Below, piece after piece: positions 8,144 to 14,888 of a DNA stretch of 14,888 nt; within the stretch, counting starts at the first letter, position 1, and each line of letters begins with the position of its first letter. Under the pieces are notes generated by a model. That model was not told the origin of the DNA, did no database searches, and saw nothing but the letters and a program-made list of their open reading frames with translations. The DNA is taken from NCBI GenBank assembly GCA_030684415.1, contig JAUXNL010000192.1, positions 1-14,888 on the forward strand, written 5' to 3'. Made by a program: the position numbers and the translations under genes. The DNA is from Moraxellaceae bacterium (GTDB lineage: Bacteria > Pseudomonadota > Gammaproteobacteria > Pseudomonadales > Moraxellaceae).

Positions 8144-9425
8144 AGTCGGATGCGGAGTGGGAGTCGGGGGGCGATAGTTGCTCGCCCTCCCGGCTGGCAA
8201 CAAAAACAGCGGCCACCGAGTCGCTGTAAACATTGACAGCCGTGCGGCACATATCAAGCAGGCGATCCGTGATGAGTAGCAGGCCGATGGCTTCGAGCGG
8301 CAGGCCAACCGCGCCGAGAATGATGGCAATCGCTACGAGGCTGGCAGCAGGAATGCCGGCGACGCCAATCGATGTGACCAGCGCAATGATCACCACTGTG
8401 AGCTGCTGCGCAAATGAAAGGTCCACACCATAGGCCTGCGCCAGAAAGAGTACGGCTGCACATTCGTACAGCGCAGTGCCGTCCATGTTGATGGTGGCGC
8501 CCAGTGGCACCGTCATTCCAGAGACACGTTCGGAAACGCCCGCACGTTCACGAAGGCAGCGCAGGGTCACTGGCAATGTTGCATTGCTGGAGGCAGTGGA
8601 AAAGGCCGTAAGCAATGCCGGTAACATGGCGCGAAAATGCTGGCGCGGCGATGCCTTTGCGACCTGCCACAGCAGGAATGACAGTGTTACGCCAAGATGG
8701 AAGGCGAGCGCCAGGACGACTGTGACAAAAAACCAGGCCATGGGCGCCATGGCCGCAAAGCCGGTGCGTGCGAGCACGTTCGCAATAAGCGCAAACACTC
8801 CAATGGGCGCTGCACGAAGAAACAGTGTGGCGATGCCCATCACAATGGCTTGCGCACTTTCCCAGAACGCTAGTTGCGACTGCTTTTGCTCAGTTGGCAA
8901 ACGGCCCAGGAAATAGCCGTACAAGAGGCTGAAAACAATCAGTCCGAGCAGGTTGCCCTCACTGGCCGCCGTGACAAGGTTGGGCGGCAGCATGCTCAAG
9001 AAAAGATTGAGCATGTCGCCAGCGCCTCGATTCTCCACTTTCTGCATCAGCGCACCGGCATCTGCCGGCAGTGCGATGTGTGAGCCAACGGCAACGCCAT
9101 CCACCAAGCCCGGCGACAGCAGGTTGACAAAAAAGAGTCCTGCGATAATCGCCGCCGTGCTGCTGGCTACGTAATAAAGCAATGTATAACCGCCGAGTTT
9201 GCCAATTCCGCTGTCAATGCGGCTGATGCCGACAATCATGCTGGTCACCACAACCGGGATGACCAACAGCTTCAGGCTGTTCATGAACAGTTGGGCAATG
9301 ACGTCGAGAGTAGAAGTGAGTGCGGGAGCCGCAGGGATTGCGCCGTTATTCATGAGCAGGCCCAGCAATCCGCCCAGCACCATCGCAATCAGCATTTGCC
9401 AGTGCAATGCGAGTTTGCCGCTCAT
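8142..9425 (-). CDS. Dicarboxylate/glutamate:cation symporter (DAACS family, GltP/DctA-like)
   Basis: 427 aa inner-membrane secondary transporter, the usual family length. The hallmarks of the GltPh/EAAT fold are present: Ser-rich hairpin 1 (STASSNATLP, 276-285), NMDGT in helix 7 (313-317), hairpin 2 (GVAGIPAAS, 354-362) and helix 8 with D387, D391, R394, T395, N398 and D402, matching GltPh D390, D394, R397, T398, N401 and D405. The retained Arg argues for an acidic amino acid or C4-dicarboxylate rather than a neutral substrate. One variation is S401 where a Gly usually precedes the last Asp. ATG 9425 has GGAG (9432-9435) 6 nt upstream. It is convergent with the cytochrome gene and lies 221 nt downstream of ggt. 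The coupling ion (Na+ or H+) and exact substrate are unresolved. Confidence 0.93.
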   Translation of the reverse strand: MSGKLALHWQMLIAMVLGGLLGLLMNNGAIPAAPALTSTLDVIAQLFMNSLKLLVIPVVVTSMIVGISRIDSGIGKLGGYTLLYYVASSTAAIIAGLFFVNLLSPGLVDGVAVGSHIALPADAGALMQKVENRGAGDMLNLFLSMLPPNLVTAASEGNLLGLIVFSLLYGYFLGRLPTEQKQSQLAFWESAQAIVMGIATLFLRAAPIGVFALIANVLARTGFAAMAPMAWFFVTVVLALAFHLGVTLSFLLWQVAKASPRQHFRAMLPALLTAFSTASSNATLPVTLRCLRERAGVSERVSGMTVPLGATINMDGTALYECAAVLFLAQAYGVDLSFAQQLTVVIIALVTSIGVAGIPAASLVAIAIILGAVGLPLEAIGLLLITDRLLDMCRTAVNVYSDSVAAVFVASREGEQLSPPDSHSASD

Positions 9426-9450
9426 GATGTTCTCCGTTGGCTAACAGCTT

Positions 9451-9482
9451 GCTGAAAAATTCCCATCCGGGGCTTTTTCAGC
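9451..9482 (-). terminator. Terminator-like hairpin just upstream of the symporter
   Basis: GCTGAAAAA (9451-9459) and TTTTTCAGC (9474-9482) pair perfectly over 9 bp, with a further CCC/GGG pairing inside. Read on the minus strand it runs A5, a GC-rich stem with a GGAT loop, then T5, the classic pattern of a (bidirectional) intrinsic terminator. Its near edge is only 25 nt from the symporter start codon, so it is either the end of the bioA-to-ggt transcript or an attenuator in the symporter leader. It could also be the end of a repeat element. Confidence 0.5.
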
Positions 9483-9519
9483 CCGCGATTCCGGCACATG
9501 TCCGCAATCGCTCCACGCG

Positions 9520-9547
9520 GAATCAATCACTTTGTCGTGATTGATTC
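9520..9547. repeat. 11-bp perfect inverted repeat in the ggt-symporter gap
   Basis: GAATCAATCAC (9520-9530) and GTGATTGATTC (9537-9547) are perfect reverse complements around the 6-nt spacer TTTGTC. With one bulged G the stem extends by three further pairs (CGC/GCG). There is no T tract on either side, so it is not a standard terminator. It could be an operator-like palindrome or part of the structured element spanning this gap. An alternative 7-bp pairing of CGGAATC (9518-9524) with GATTCCG (9487-9493) would compete with it. Confidence 0.6.
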
Positions 9548-9580
9548 GCGAACCGGCCCCGGCCATCCTTTGCCGGGAGG

Positions 9581-9612
9581 CCTTTTGCTGAAAAGCATTA
9601 TTCAGCAAAAGG
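9581..9612. repeat. 12-bp perfect inverted repeat downstream of ggt
   Basis: CCTTTTGCTGAA (9581-9592) and TTCAGCAAAAGG (9601-9612) are perfect reverse complements around an 8-nt loop. It lies 34 nt past the ggt stop in the transcription direction. No T tract follows on the minus strand, so termination would be weak, but a 3' stem like this could stabilise the ggt mRNA. Its TTGCTGAA core is the same as in the hairpin at 9451-9482, which is what suggests a repeat element. Confidence 0.65.
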
Positions 9613-9646
9613 CTAAAGTTTTTACCGTGCTCTGTCGGGGTGACGG

Positions 9647-11356
9647 TCAGAAGCCGGTCGCCATGCCTTCGCGGCGCGGATCAGCCGCGCCTTCGAGCCG
9701 TCCACGCTGACGCCGGATGATGGCGAGGCCACTGTTCATGTCGCCGGGCTCAAGCGTATGCCCACGAGCTTCCAGACTTTCACGTAAGCCGATCGCAAGA
9801 TCGCTGTCGATCTCGGTCGCACCATTGCGGGAAAGCACATGCGGCAGTTGTACCACCTCTCCCGGGCTCATGCCCTCATCAAGACTGGCGACTAGCGCCC
9901 GCAGCACATAACCGATGATGCGGCTGCCGCCGGGAGAGCCGAGTGCCAGTATCGGTCGACCGTTTTCATCCAGCACGATGACAGGTGACATTGCGCTGCG
10001 CGGGCGCTTGCCGGGCTGCACGCGGTTTGCCAGTGGCCGGCCACTTTCGGCGGGCAGGAAACTGAAATCGGTCAATTGGTTATTGAGCAGCATGCCATCA
10101 ATCAACAGGCGACTGCCGAAGGCATCTTCAATCGAGCTGGTCATCGATAGCCAATGCCCATTTGCATCGGCTATCACGATTTGTGTGGTGCCGTTTTCCA
10201 AGAGCTGGCCATCTTGCCCCCAGGGCGAGCTCAGGCCGGGAGGAGTGCCTGCACTGGCGGTGCCCATCGAGCGCTCGCCAATCAGGGCGCGGCGAGAGGC
10301 GACATAGTCTTTTTGCAACAGCGCCGCCACGGGTACGGGCACGAGTGCAGGGTCAGCACTGTAGCGCTGGCGGTCGGCAAAGCTGAGGCGCTCAGCTTCG
10401 GTCAATTGGTGCAAGCGCAGCGCTTCATCGTTTTCACGTCCGAGTCCATCGAGAATCGCCAGTGTTTGCAATACCGCAAGACCGCCCGAGGGAGGCGGTG
10501 CGCTGCAAACCGAATACTGACGATAGGGCTGGCAGAGTGCGGGCGCCACCTTGGGCTGGTAGTTTTTCCAGTCCTCTTCGCTGAGATCAGCGCCTTCAAT
10601 GGTGAGTGACTTCACCATGCCCTGCATCAGCTTGCCGCGATAGAATTCTTTCGATCCGCTGTTCGCTATTTTCTCCAAAGCGGCTGCATAAGCCGGATTT
10701 TTCAGCAGATGACCGGCTGGCCAAGCACTGCCGTCCGGTGCCAGAAAATAATCACGCGCATGCGTTTTTTTAGCCAGAAGGCGGTCGCGCGCGATCAGCA
10801 TGTGCAGGCGTGGAGAAACGGGAAAGCCTTCGCGCGCATGACGAATGGCGGGCGCAAACAAGGACTTCCATGGCAGCTTGCCGTAGCGGCGATGGCTTTC
10901 TTCGAGCGCCGCTAGAGCACCCGGAACGCCGACGCCCAGCCCACTGTTCACGGCCGTATAAAACGGCAATGGCTTGCCATTGCTGCCAAGAAAGCGATTC
11001 GGCTGTGCTGATGCCGGCGCGGTTTCGCGCCCATCAATACTCAGGGTTTTCTTGCCGTCGTGATAGACAATGAATGCGCCGCCGCCAAAGCCCGATGATT
11101 GTGGCTCGACGAGGCCGAGTACCGCTTGGGCCGCGATGGCCGCATCAATCGCGCTGCCACCGGCCCACAGCATGTCGCGTGCCGCGAGCGATGCCAGCGG
11201 ATTGGCCGTCACCACCATGGCGTTGCCCGCGGAGGCCGTACTCAGCTCATAGCGCCCGGTATTGCCTTCAGGAGCAAGTGGGGCTTGCGGCGCCGCCACT
11301 ACGAGTGGCGGACAGAGCAGCACGAAGAAAAGGGGCAGGGCAATGCGGCAAAGCAT
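9647..11356 (-). CDS. ggt: Gamma-glutamyltransferase (glutathione hydrolase) precursor
   Basis: 569 aa, typical length. This N-terminal nucleophile enzyme cleaves or transfers the gamma-glutamyl group of glutathione and related peptides in the periplasm after self-cleavage into large and small subunits. A signal peptide occupies about residues 1-22 (hydrophobic core, then VVAA|PQ). The catalytic, autoprocessing Thr is T390 in ENGTTQIVIAD, equivalent to E. coli T391. Other expected residues are R110 (GRETAP), N426 and D430 (LLNNQLTDFS), and the GSPGG loop (473-477). Differences from E. coli are RSAM at 453-456 where E. coli has SSM (S463 becomes A), a shorter PPPSGG loop (287-292), and C275/C284 flanking that strand, which might form a disulfide. 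ATG 11356 has GGAGAG ending 4 nt upstream. It follows rsmE after 50 nt and is probably co-transcribed. Confidence 0.95.
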   Translation of the reverse strand: MLCRIALPLFFVLLCPPLVVAAPQAPLAPEGNTGRYELSTASAGNAMVVTANPLASLAARDMLWAGGSAIDAAIAAQAVLGLVEPQSSGFGGGAFIVYHDGKKTLSIDGRETAPASAQPNRFLGSNGKPLPFYTAVNSGLGVGVPGALAALEESHRRYGKLPWKSLFAPAIRHAREGFPVSPRLHMLIARDRLLAKKTHARDYFLAPDGSAWPAGHLLKNPAYAAALEKIANSGSKEFYRGKLMQGMVKSLTIEGADLSEEDWKNYQPKVAPALCQPYRQYSVCSAPPPSGGLAVLQTLAILDGLGRENDEALRLHQLTEAERLSFADRQRYSADPALVPVPVAALLQKDYVASRRALIGERSMGTASAGTPPGLSSPWGQDGQLLENGTTQIVIADANGHWLSMTSSIEDAFGSRLLIDGMLLNNQLTDFSFLPAESGRPLANRVQPGKRPRSAMSPVIVLDENGRPILALGSPGGSRIIGYVLRALVASLDEGMSPGEVVQLPHVLSRNGATEIDSDLAIGLRESLEARGHTLEPGDMNSGLAIIRRQRGRLEGAADPRREGMATGF

Positions 11357-11406
11357 CGGGCTCTCCGGAAATCAGCGAATGCCGCGATGATAGGACAGTG
11401 AAGGAC

Positions 11407-12129
11407 TCAGCGGAAATCGCCAAACCGTGCCTGCAGTAGCGCAAGCGCGGCCACCGGTGCTGTTTCCGTGCGGAAAACGCGCGGGCCGATTTGCCAGCAC
11501 AGGAAGCCGGCCGCTTGAGCCCCTGCTATTTCCGCTGCCGACAGGCCGCCCTCGGGGCCGATCAACAGTGCGGCGCTGGTGGTGTCGCGGCTGGCTGGCA
11601 GGGCGTCGCCCGCAGTGGGCGCGAGTACAAGCCGCAGCGAAGCACTGCTGGAGGCCAGCCATTCGGCGAGCGACTGTGGTGCATGGATCACGGGCAAACG
11701 GTTGCGCCCACACTGCTCACAGGCGGCAATGGCGATGCGGCGCCAATGCTCCAGCTTTTTGTCTGCACGTTCTTCGCCGCGCAACTTGAGTTCGCAGCGC
11801 TCGCTGGTCAGCGGGGTGATGACGCTGACGCCAAGTTCAGTGGCCTTCTGGATGGCGTAATCCATACGCTCGCCACGCGACATCACCTGCCCCAAGTGCG
11901 TGTGCAGGGGCGACTCGCGATCATCCGGTCGAAAAGTGCCGATATGCACCCGCGCTGACTTCTTGCCCGCCTCGGTCAGTGTGGCGTCGAATTCGCCGCC
12001 ATCACCATTGAACAGCACAAAGCTATCGCCGACCTGTGCGCGCAATACGCGCAGCAGGTGATGCGATGCCTCATCTGGCAGGCTGATGTCAGTGCCGGCT
12101 GACAAGGGGAGTGGAATGTAAAAGCGCAT
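11407..12129 (-). CDS. rsmE: 16S rRNA (uracil-1498-N3)-methyltransferase RsmE
   Basis: 240 aa, standard size. RsmE uses S-adenosylmethionine to methylate N3 of U1498 in 16S rRNA of the 30S subunit. The N-terminal PUA-like domain (about 1-70, with EASHHLLRVLRAQVGD) is followed by a SPOUT trefoil-knot domain with KATELGV (95-101), ACEQCGR (136-142), GPEGG (191-195) and IGPRVFRTETA (214-224), the knot that holds the cofactor. The start ATG is only 8 nt after the stop of the upstream membrane-protein gene and has no clear SD, which suggests translational coupling. In P. aeruginosa rsmE is next to bioA; here a membrane-protein gene lies between them. Confidence 0.96.
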   Translation of the reverse strand: MRFYIPLPLSAGTDISLPDEASHHLLRVLRAQVGDSFVLFNGDGGEFDATLTEAGKKSARVHIGTFRPDDRESPLHTHLGQVMSRGERMDYAIQKATELGVSVITPLTSERCELKLRGEERADKKLEHWRRIAIAACEQCGRNRLPVIHAPQSLAEWLASSSASLRLVLAPTAGDALPASRDTTSAALLIGPEGGLSAAEIAGAQAAGFLCWQIGPRVFRTETAPVAALALLQARFGDFR

Positions 12130-12137
12130 GGTCAGAC

Positions 12138-13880
12138 TCAGAAAAAATCAGAAAGTTTAAGAAGCTTTAGCAGGCCGAAATGGCTGACGACTTCAGCAAG
12201 CTTCAGCAGCAGCACGATACCGATGGCGATGCCCACGGCGAAGCGCGCCATGATCAAGCGCAAGCCAAGCAGCGGCTGGTGCCGTAACAAGGCTCGGCCC
12301 AGCAAAAAATCATTGTCAAAGGTTTGTGTCAACGGGATGCGCTGGCCGACTTCGCGCTGGATGTCGCTGACGGGCCAGAAGCGGTGACGATGTCGTCCGT
12401 GTCCGCGATACAGCGGTATCAGCTTGCTGCCGAGGACTAGCGTGTTGTCTCCCAGCCAAATGTCTTCATAGGCAATCGCTTTGCGTGGCTTGCTGGCGAT
12501 GACGTGTACCAGCTTGCGCTGGCCACAGATGAAATGCTGGTCAAATTGTCGGCGTTGTTGTCGCCGCTGCAGGAGTAAAAACAAAGGAATGAAAAATAGA
12601 ATGGCAAGTATGGGCAGGATGATGCGAAAAGCCTGTGACGATTCACTGCCGAGCACTAACCACATTATGCCGAACATGAGTAGTGTTAGGGGTATCACGA
12701 TCATGCCGGCACGGAGCATTAACCGGTTCTGTTCACTGAAAGCCGCTTCCAGCGCACTGATGTCGGGCTCGATACGTGTTGCGCGGTGTGCTGCCCGGCC
12801 TGCTGTCTGCCCTGCTGCGATAGTTGATGAAGTGGCGATATGCCGTTCAGTGACGATCGGTGCGGAAGACGTATTCACTGCTTTATCGCGATCAATTCGC
12901 CGTTGCAGAAGTATGCCGCCGCCAAAGGCCGGGAGCATGAATGCAATCATTAGCAGCGGAATATAGTCCTGCTCTTTGCGCGCATTGGCCATGAGCTCGC
13001 GTTGCTCGCTGAACTCTTTTTGCAGTTGCGGGTCATTGACCGGGCGAGCGTCACCTGTGGCAGGGTCCAGTGAAATCAGGCGCCAGTCTTGCAGGCCGGT
13101 AATGATCAGGCGTCGACCGTTGTCGATAATTGCGGAGGGATCTTCGATGTCGAGCGGCAGCTCGACAGTGGCGCCCTTGTGGTAATACCGCACAACGCCA
13201 TTTTCCAGGGTAATGCCGGCCTCAATCACCCACCATTCATCGCCACGACGGACGAAGCGATAGGGCCGGCTGTCGGTGGCAAGTGCGATTTCACCTTCTG
13301 CCGCTGCATCGTCCGGTAGTTGCAGAATGCGGCGCCGATCCGTATTGGCCAGCAGTACGCCATTTTCTGTCGCGGCAATCTGGTTCGGGTAATGGCGGCG
13401 GAATTTCTTACCATCATCAAGAAGAAGGCCGTTGGCAGAAAGGCGAACCACGCGCTGGTTGTCGTTATCGGAGAGCAAGAGTTCGCCGCTGGCTGTCTCG
13501 GCTATTTGCACGTTGCGATCAAGCTGCAGCGTGGAGGGGCCGAAGGGCGCACAGGCCAAAGGCGTGGTGCGGCAACGAAACACTTGCCGCTTTTCGCTGT
13601 CGAAAATCCACAAGCCGCCATCACGGCTGACGGCAACCGAATTCAGCTCAGTGAGCCCGATAGTGGCGGCGGGTGTGCGCTGCTGCAATCTTTCGTCGGC
13701 ATCCAGCAGGTAAAGCGTATCGCGGGTTGCCAGCCAGACATTGCCCTTGCTATCACTGGCCAGCGCCAGTGGTCCGTTGCCATCCAGCAGTGCCGACAGC
13801 GTGGTGGTGCGCTGCAGGCCGATGCCGATAACGGCCACAATCCACGCCAGCAACAGCAAGGAAAGAAAATGTTTTTTCAT
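12138..13880 (-). CDS. Membrane protein with N-terminal beta-propeller-like (NHL-like) domain, function unknown
   Basis: 580 aa; I do not recognise the family. A signal anchor (residues 4-22) precedes about 250 residues of repeated short strands resembling NHL or SMP-30 blades: LALASDSKGNVWLAT, SVAVSRDGGLWIFD, VQIAETASGELLLSD, NQIAATENGVLLAN. Then come TM1 (about 306-325), a polar linker, TM2 (390-411), TM3 (416-438), a polar domain of about 100 residues with a basic RGHGRHRHRFWP patch near 492-503, and TM4 (about 545-562). Positive-inside charges (QRRIDRDK after TM1, QRRQQRRQ after TM3) place the propeller in the periplasm and the basic domain in the cytoplasm. The start is ATG 13880, 31 nt after bioA, with a partial SD (GGA, 6 nt spacing). 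A GTG at 13937 would add 19 residues before the signal anchor and overlap bioA, so it was rejected. It was probably co-transcribed with bioA and rsmE. Confidence 0.8.
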   Translation of the reverse strand: MKKHFLSLLLLAWIVAVIGIGLQRTTTLSALLDGNGPLALASDSKGNVWLATRDTLYLLDADERLQQRTPAATIGLTELNSVAVSRDGGLWIFDSEKRQVFRCRTTPLACAPFGPSTLQLDRNVQIAETASGELLLSDNDNQRVVRLSANGLLLDDGKKFRRHYPNQIAATENGVLLANTDRRRILQLPDDAAAEGEIALATDSRPYRFVRRGDEWWVIEAGITLENGVVRYYHKGATVELPLDIEDPSAIIDNGRRLIITGLQDWRLISLDPATGDARPVNDPQLQKEFSEQRELMANARKEQDYIPLLMIAFMLPAFGGGILLQRRIDRDKAVNTSSAPIVTERHIATSSTIAAGQTAGRAAHRATRIEPDISALEAAFSEQNRLMLRAGMIVIPLTLLMFGIMWLVLGSESSQAFRIILPILAILFFIPLFLLLQRRQQRRQFDQHFICGQRKLVHVIASKPRKAIAYEDIWLGDNTLVLGSKLIPLYRGHGRHRHRFWPVSDIQREVGQRIPLTQTFDNDFLLGRALLRHQPLLGLRLIMARFAVGIAIGIVLLLKLAEVVSHFGLLKLLKLSDFF

Positions 13881-13911
13881 GCGGAATCCATTCGGCTGAT
13901 GGCAGGAGAGA

Positions 13912-14888
13912 TCAGGGAATGGCGAGGGTGCTGCCACCCGAGCTGTTCACGCCCTGCCAGTGTGTGGTGGCGGCGTCTATTGCAATCGACGCAACGCTAA
14001 TCATCTGCCGGATTTCATCCGGCGTAATGACATAAGGCGGGATGAAGTACACCACATTGCCAATCGGGCGTAGCAGCACGCCATGCTTTAGCGCTTGCTC
14101 GAAAATGGCGAGTCCACGCCGCTCGCGCCAGTCGAAGGGGGCACGGGTCTTGCGGTCTTGCACGAGCTCAACGGCGGCAATCATGCCGGTCTGCCGAACT
14201 TCCAATACATTGGGGTGTGACGAGAGTGGCGCCAGCGCTGCCGCCATTGCGCTGGCCAGTTCGCGATTACGGACGAGCACGTTATCGCTGGCAAAAATGT
14301 CCAGCGAGGCAAGTGCGGCACGCGCGGCGAGCGCATTGCCGGTGTAGCTGTGCGAGTGCAGAAAACCGCGCAAGCTTTCGTAATTATCGTAGAAGGCGTC
14401 ATAGACCGTGTCGGTGGTCATCACGACAGACATGGGCAGATAGCCAGCCGTCAGGCCTTTGGAGAGGCACAAAAAGTCAGGGGTGATGCCGGCCTGCTCG
14501 CAGGCGAACATTGTGCCGGTACGCCCGAAGCCCACCGCAATTTCATCGGCAATCAGGTGCACGCCGTAACGGTCGCAGGCTTCACGCAAGCGGGTCAGGT
14601 AAACCGGGTGATACATTTTCATGCCGGCGGCGCCTTGTACCAGCGGCTCCAGAATGACGGCACACACCTCGTGGTGATGCTGTTCCAGCAATCGCTCCAT
14701 GTCGGCAAAGCGGCGTAGCGAATAGTCTTCTGGCGTTTCACCTTCTTCGCGGCGCGAGCAGTCCGGCGAGGGGGCACGCAAGTGCTCTTTCAGCAGAGGA
14801 GCGTAAGTGGCAGAAAAAAGCGGAATGTCGGTCACGCTCAAGCTGCCGAGTGTTTCGCCGTGATAGCCGTTTTCAAGGCAGATGAAGC
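13912..14888 (-). CDS. bioA: Adenosylmethionine-8-amino-7-oxononanoate aminotransferase BioA (5' end outside window)
   Basis: A PLP-dependent class III aminotransferase that converts 7-keto-8-aminopelargonate to 7,8-diaminopelargonate in biotin synthesis, using S-adenosylmethionine as amino donor. The frame is open to the window edge, so 324 C-terminal residues are visible and about 100 N-terminal ones are missing (E. coli BioA is 429 aa). It starts within the family motif NGYHGETLG. The PLP-binding Asp is in IADEIAVGFGRTG (codon 14545-14547) and the Schiff-base Lys in LCLSKGLTAGYLP (codon 14458-14460). HSHSYTGNALA and the C-terminal RPIGNVVYFIPPYVI also match BioA. The SVTDIP segment and the neighbouring rsmE support BioA over other class III aminotransferases. 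It is the most upstream visible gene of the minus-strand unit. Confidence 0.94.
   Translation of the reverse strand, partial: FICLENGYHGETLGSLSVTDIPLFSATYAPLLKEHLRAPSPDCSRREEGETPEDYSLRRFADMERLLEQHHHEVCAVILEPLVQGAAGMKMYHPVYLTRLREACDRYGVHLIADEIAVGFGRTGTMFACEQAGITPDFLCLSKGLTAGYLPMSVVMTTDTVYDAFYDNYESLRGFLHSHSYTGNALAARAALASLDIFASDNVLVRNRELASAMAAALAPLSSHPNVLEVRQTGMIAAVELVQDRKTRAPFDWRERRGLAIFEQALKHGVLLRPIGNVVYFIPPYVITPDEIRQMISVASIAIDAATTHWQGVNSSGGSTLAIP

Larger units (their letters stand above)
9445..9610. mobile_element. Candidate MITE-like element in the ggt-symporter gap
   Basis: The gap holds a compact block with near-matching ends: TTGCTGAAAAAT at 9449-9460 and, on the other strand, TTGCTGAATAAT at 9608-9597 (11 of 12 identical). 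Directly outside are identical hexamers GGCTAA at 9439-9444 and 9611-9616, which could be a target duplication. Inside are three strong hairpins. No coding potential is seen within it. Size, terminal inverted repeats and flanking repeats are those of a miniature element, but the outermost bases do not match at both ends and only one copy is visible. It may equally be an ordinary structured intergenic region. Confidence 0.35.

Noticed and set aside
11312..11314. Possible lipoprotein signal in GGT (VLLC at residues 12-15)
   Set aside because: Leu at -1 of Cys does not fit a lipobox, and the hydrophobic core continues past it to an Ala-Ala cleavage site. A type I signal peptide fits better.
13881..13937. 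GTG at 13935-13937 as start of the propeller-protein gene
   Set aside because: It would overlap bioA and put a polar 19-residue stretch before the signal anchor. ATG at 13880 gives a normal MKK-hydrophobic N terminus.
13320..14000. 226-codon plus-strand open frame across the propeller gene and the end of bioA
   Set aside because: It crosses two coherent minus-strand genes, has no SD, and its translation lacks domain or membrane features.

Overview
The window is GC-rich, densely coded bacterial DNA. Its gene content points to a gammaproteobacterium with twitching type IV pili. It carries the distal part of a Pil-Chp chemosensory cluster (a ChpA-type hybrid kinase with many Hpt domains, a ChpB methylesterase and a ChpC CheW-like protein) close to bioA and rsmE. 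From memory, in Pseudomonas aeruginosa the pil-chp cluster (PA0408-PA0417) also lies next to rsmE and bioA (PA0419-PA0420). The proteins here are divergent enough that I would not name a genus.

Layout. The left half (1-7416) is on the plus strand: the 3' 1963 codons of chpA (its start is outside the window), then chpB after 10 nt and chpC after 14 nt, which looks like one operon. A plus-strand cytochrome b561-type gene follows at 7555-8109, behind a possible RBS-masking hairpin, and ends in a probable intrinsic terminator (8123-8143). Everything further right is on the minus strand. Read in the direction of transcription it is bioA (5' end cut off by the window edge), a four-helix membrane protein with a beta-propeller-like domain and no known function, rsmE, ggt (gamma-glutamyltransferase) and a DAACS-type dicarboxylate/glutamate symporter. 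The gaps between the first four are 31, 8 and 50 nt, so bioA-to-ggt is probably one transcription unit. A 221-nt gap separates ggt from the symporter.

Function. ChpA, ChpB and ChpC together make the signalling core that couples a PilJ-type receptor to control of type IV pili: kinase plus response regulator, receptor demethylation, and adaptor. The minus-strand genes are housekeeping or nutrient genes (biotin synthesis, 16S rRNA methylation, periplasmic glutathione/gamma-glutamyl hydrolysis, acidic amino acid or dicarboxylate uptake). GGT releases glutamate in the periplasm and the symporter has the residues for an acidic substrate, so the two could work together; this is inference from adjacency.

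Points of interest. ChpA has five intact Hpt domains plus a sixth that keeps the fold pattern but has Gln where the phospho-His should be. ChpB has a degenerate receiver-like N terminus. The ggt-symporter gap holds three strong hairpins and resembles a small MITE-like element. An unrecognised propeller/membrane protein sits inside the bioA-rsmE unit. I see no tRNA, rRNA, CRISPR array, prophage gene or transposase, and no gene-free stretch longer than 300 nt.
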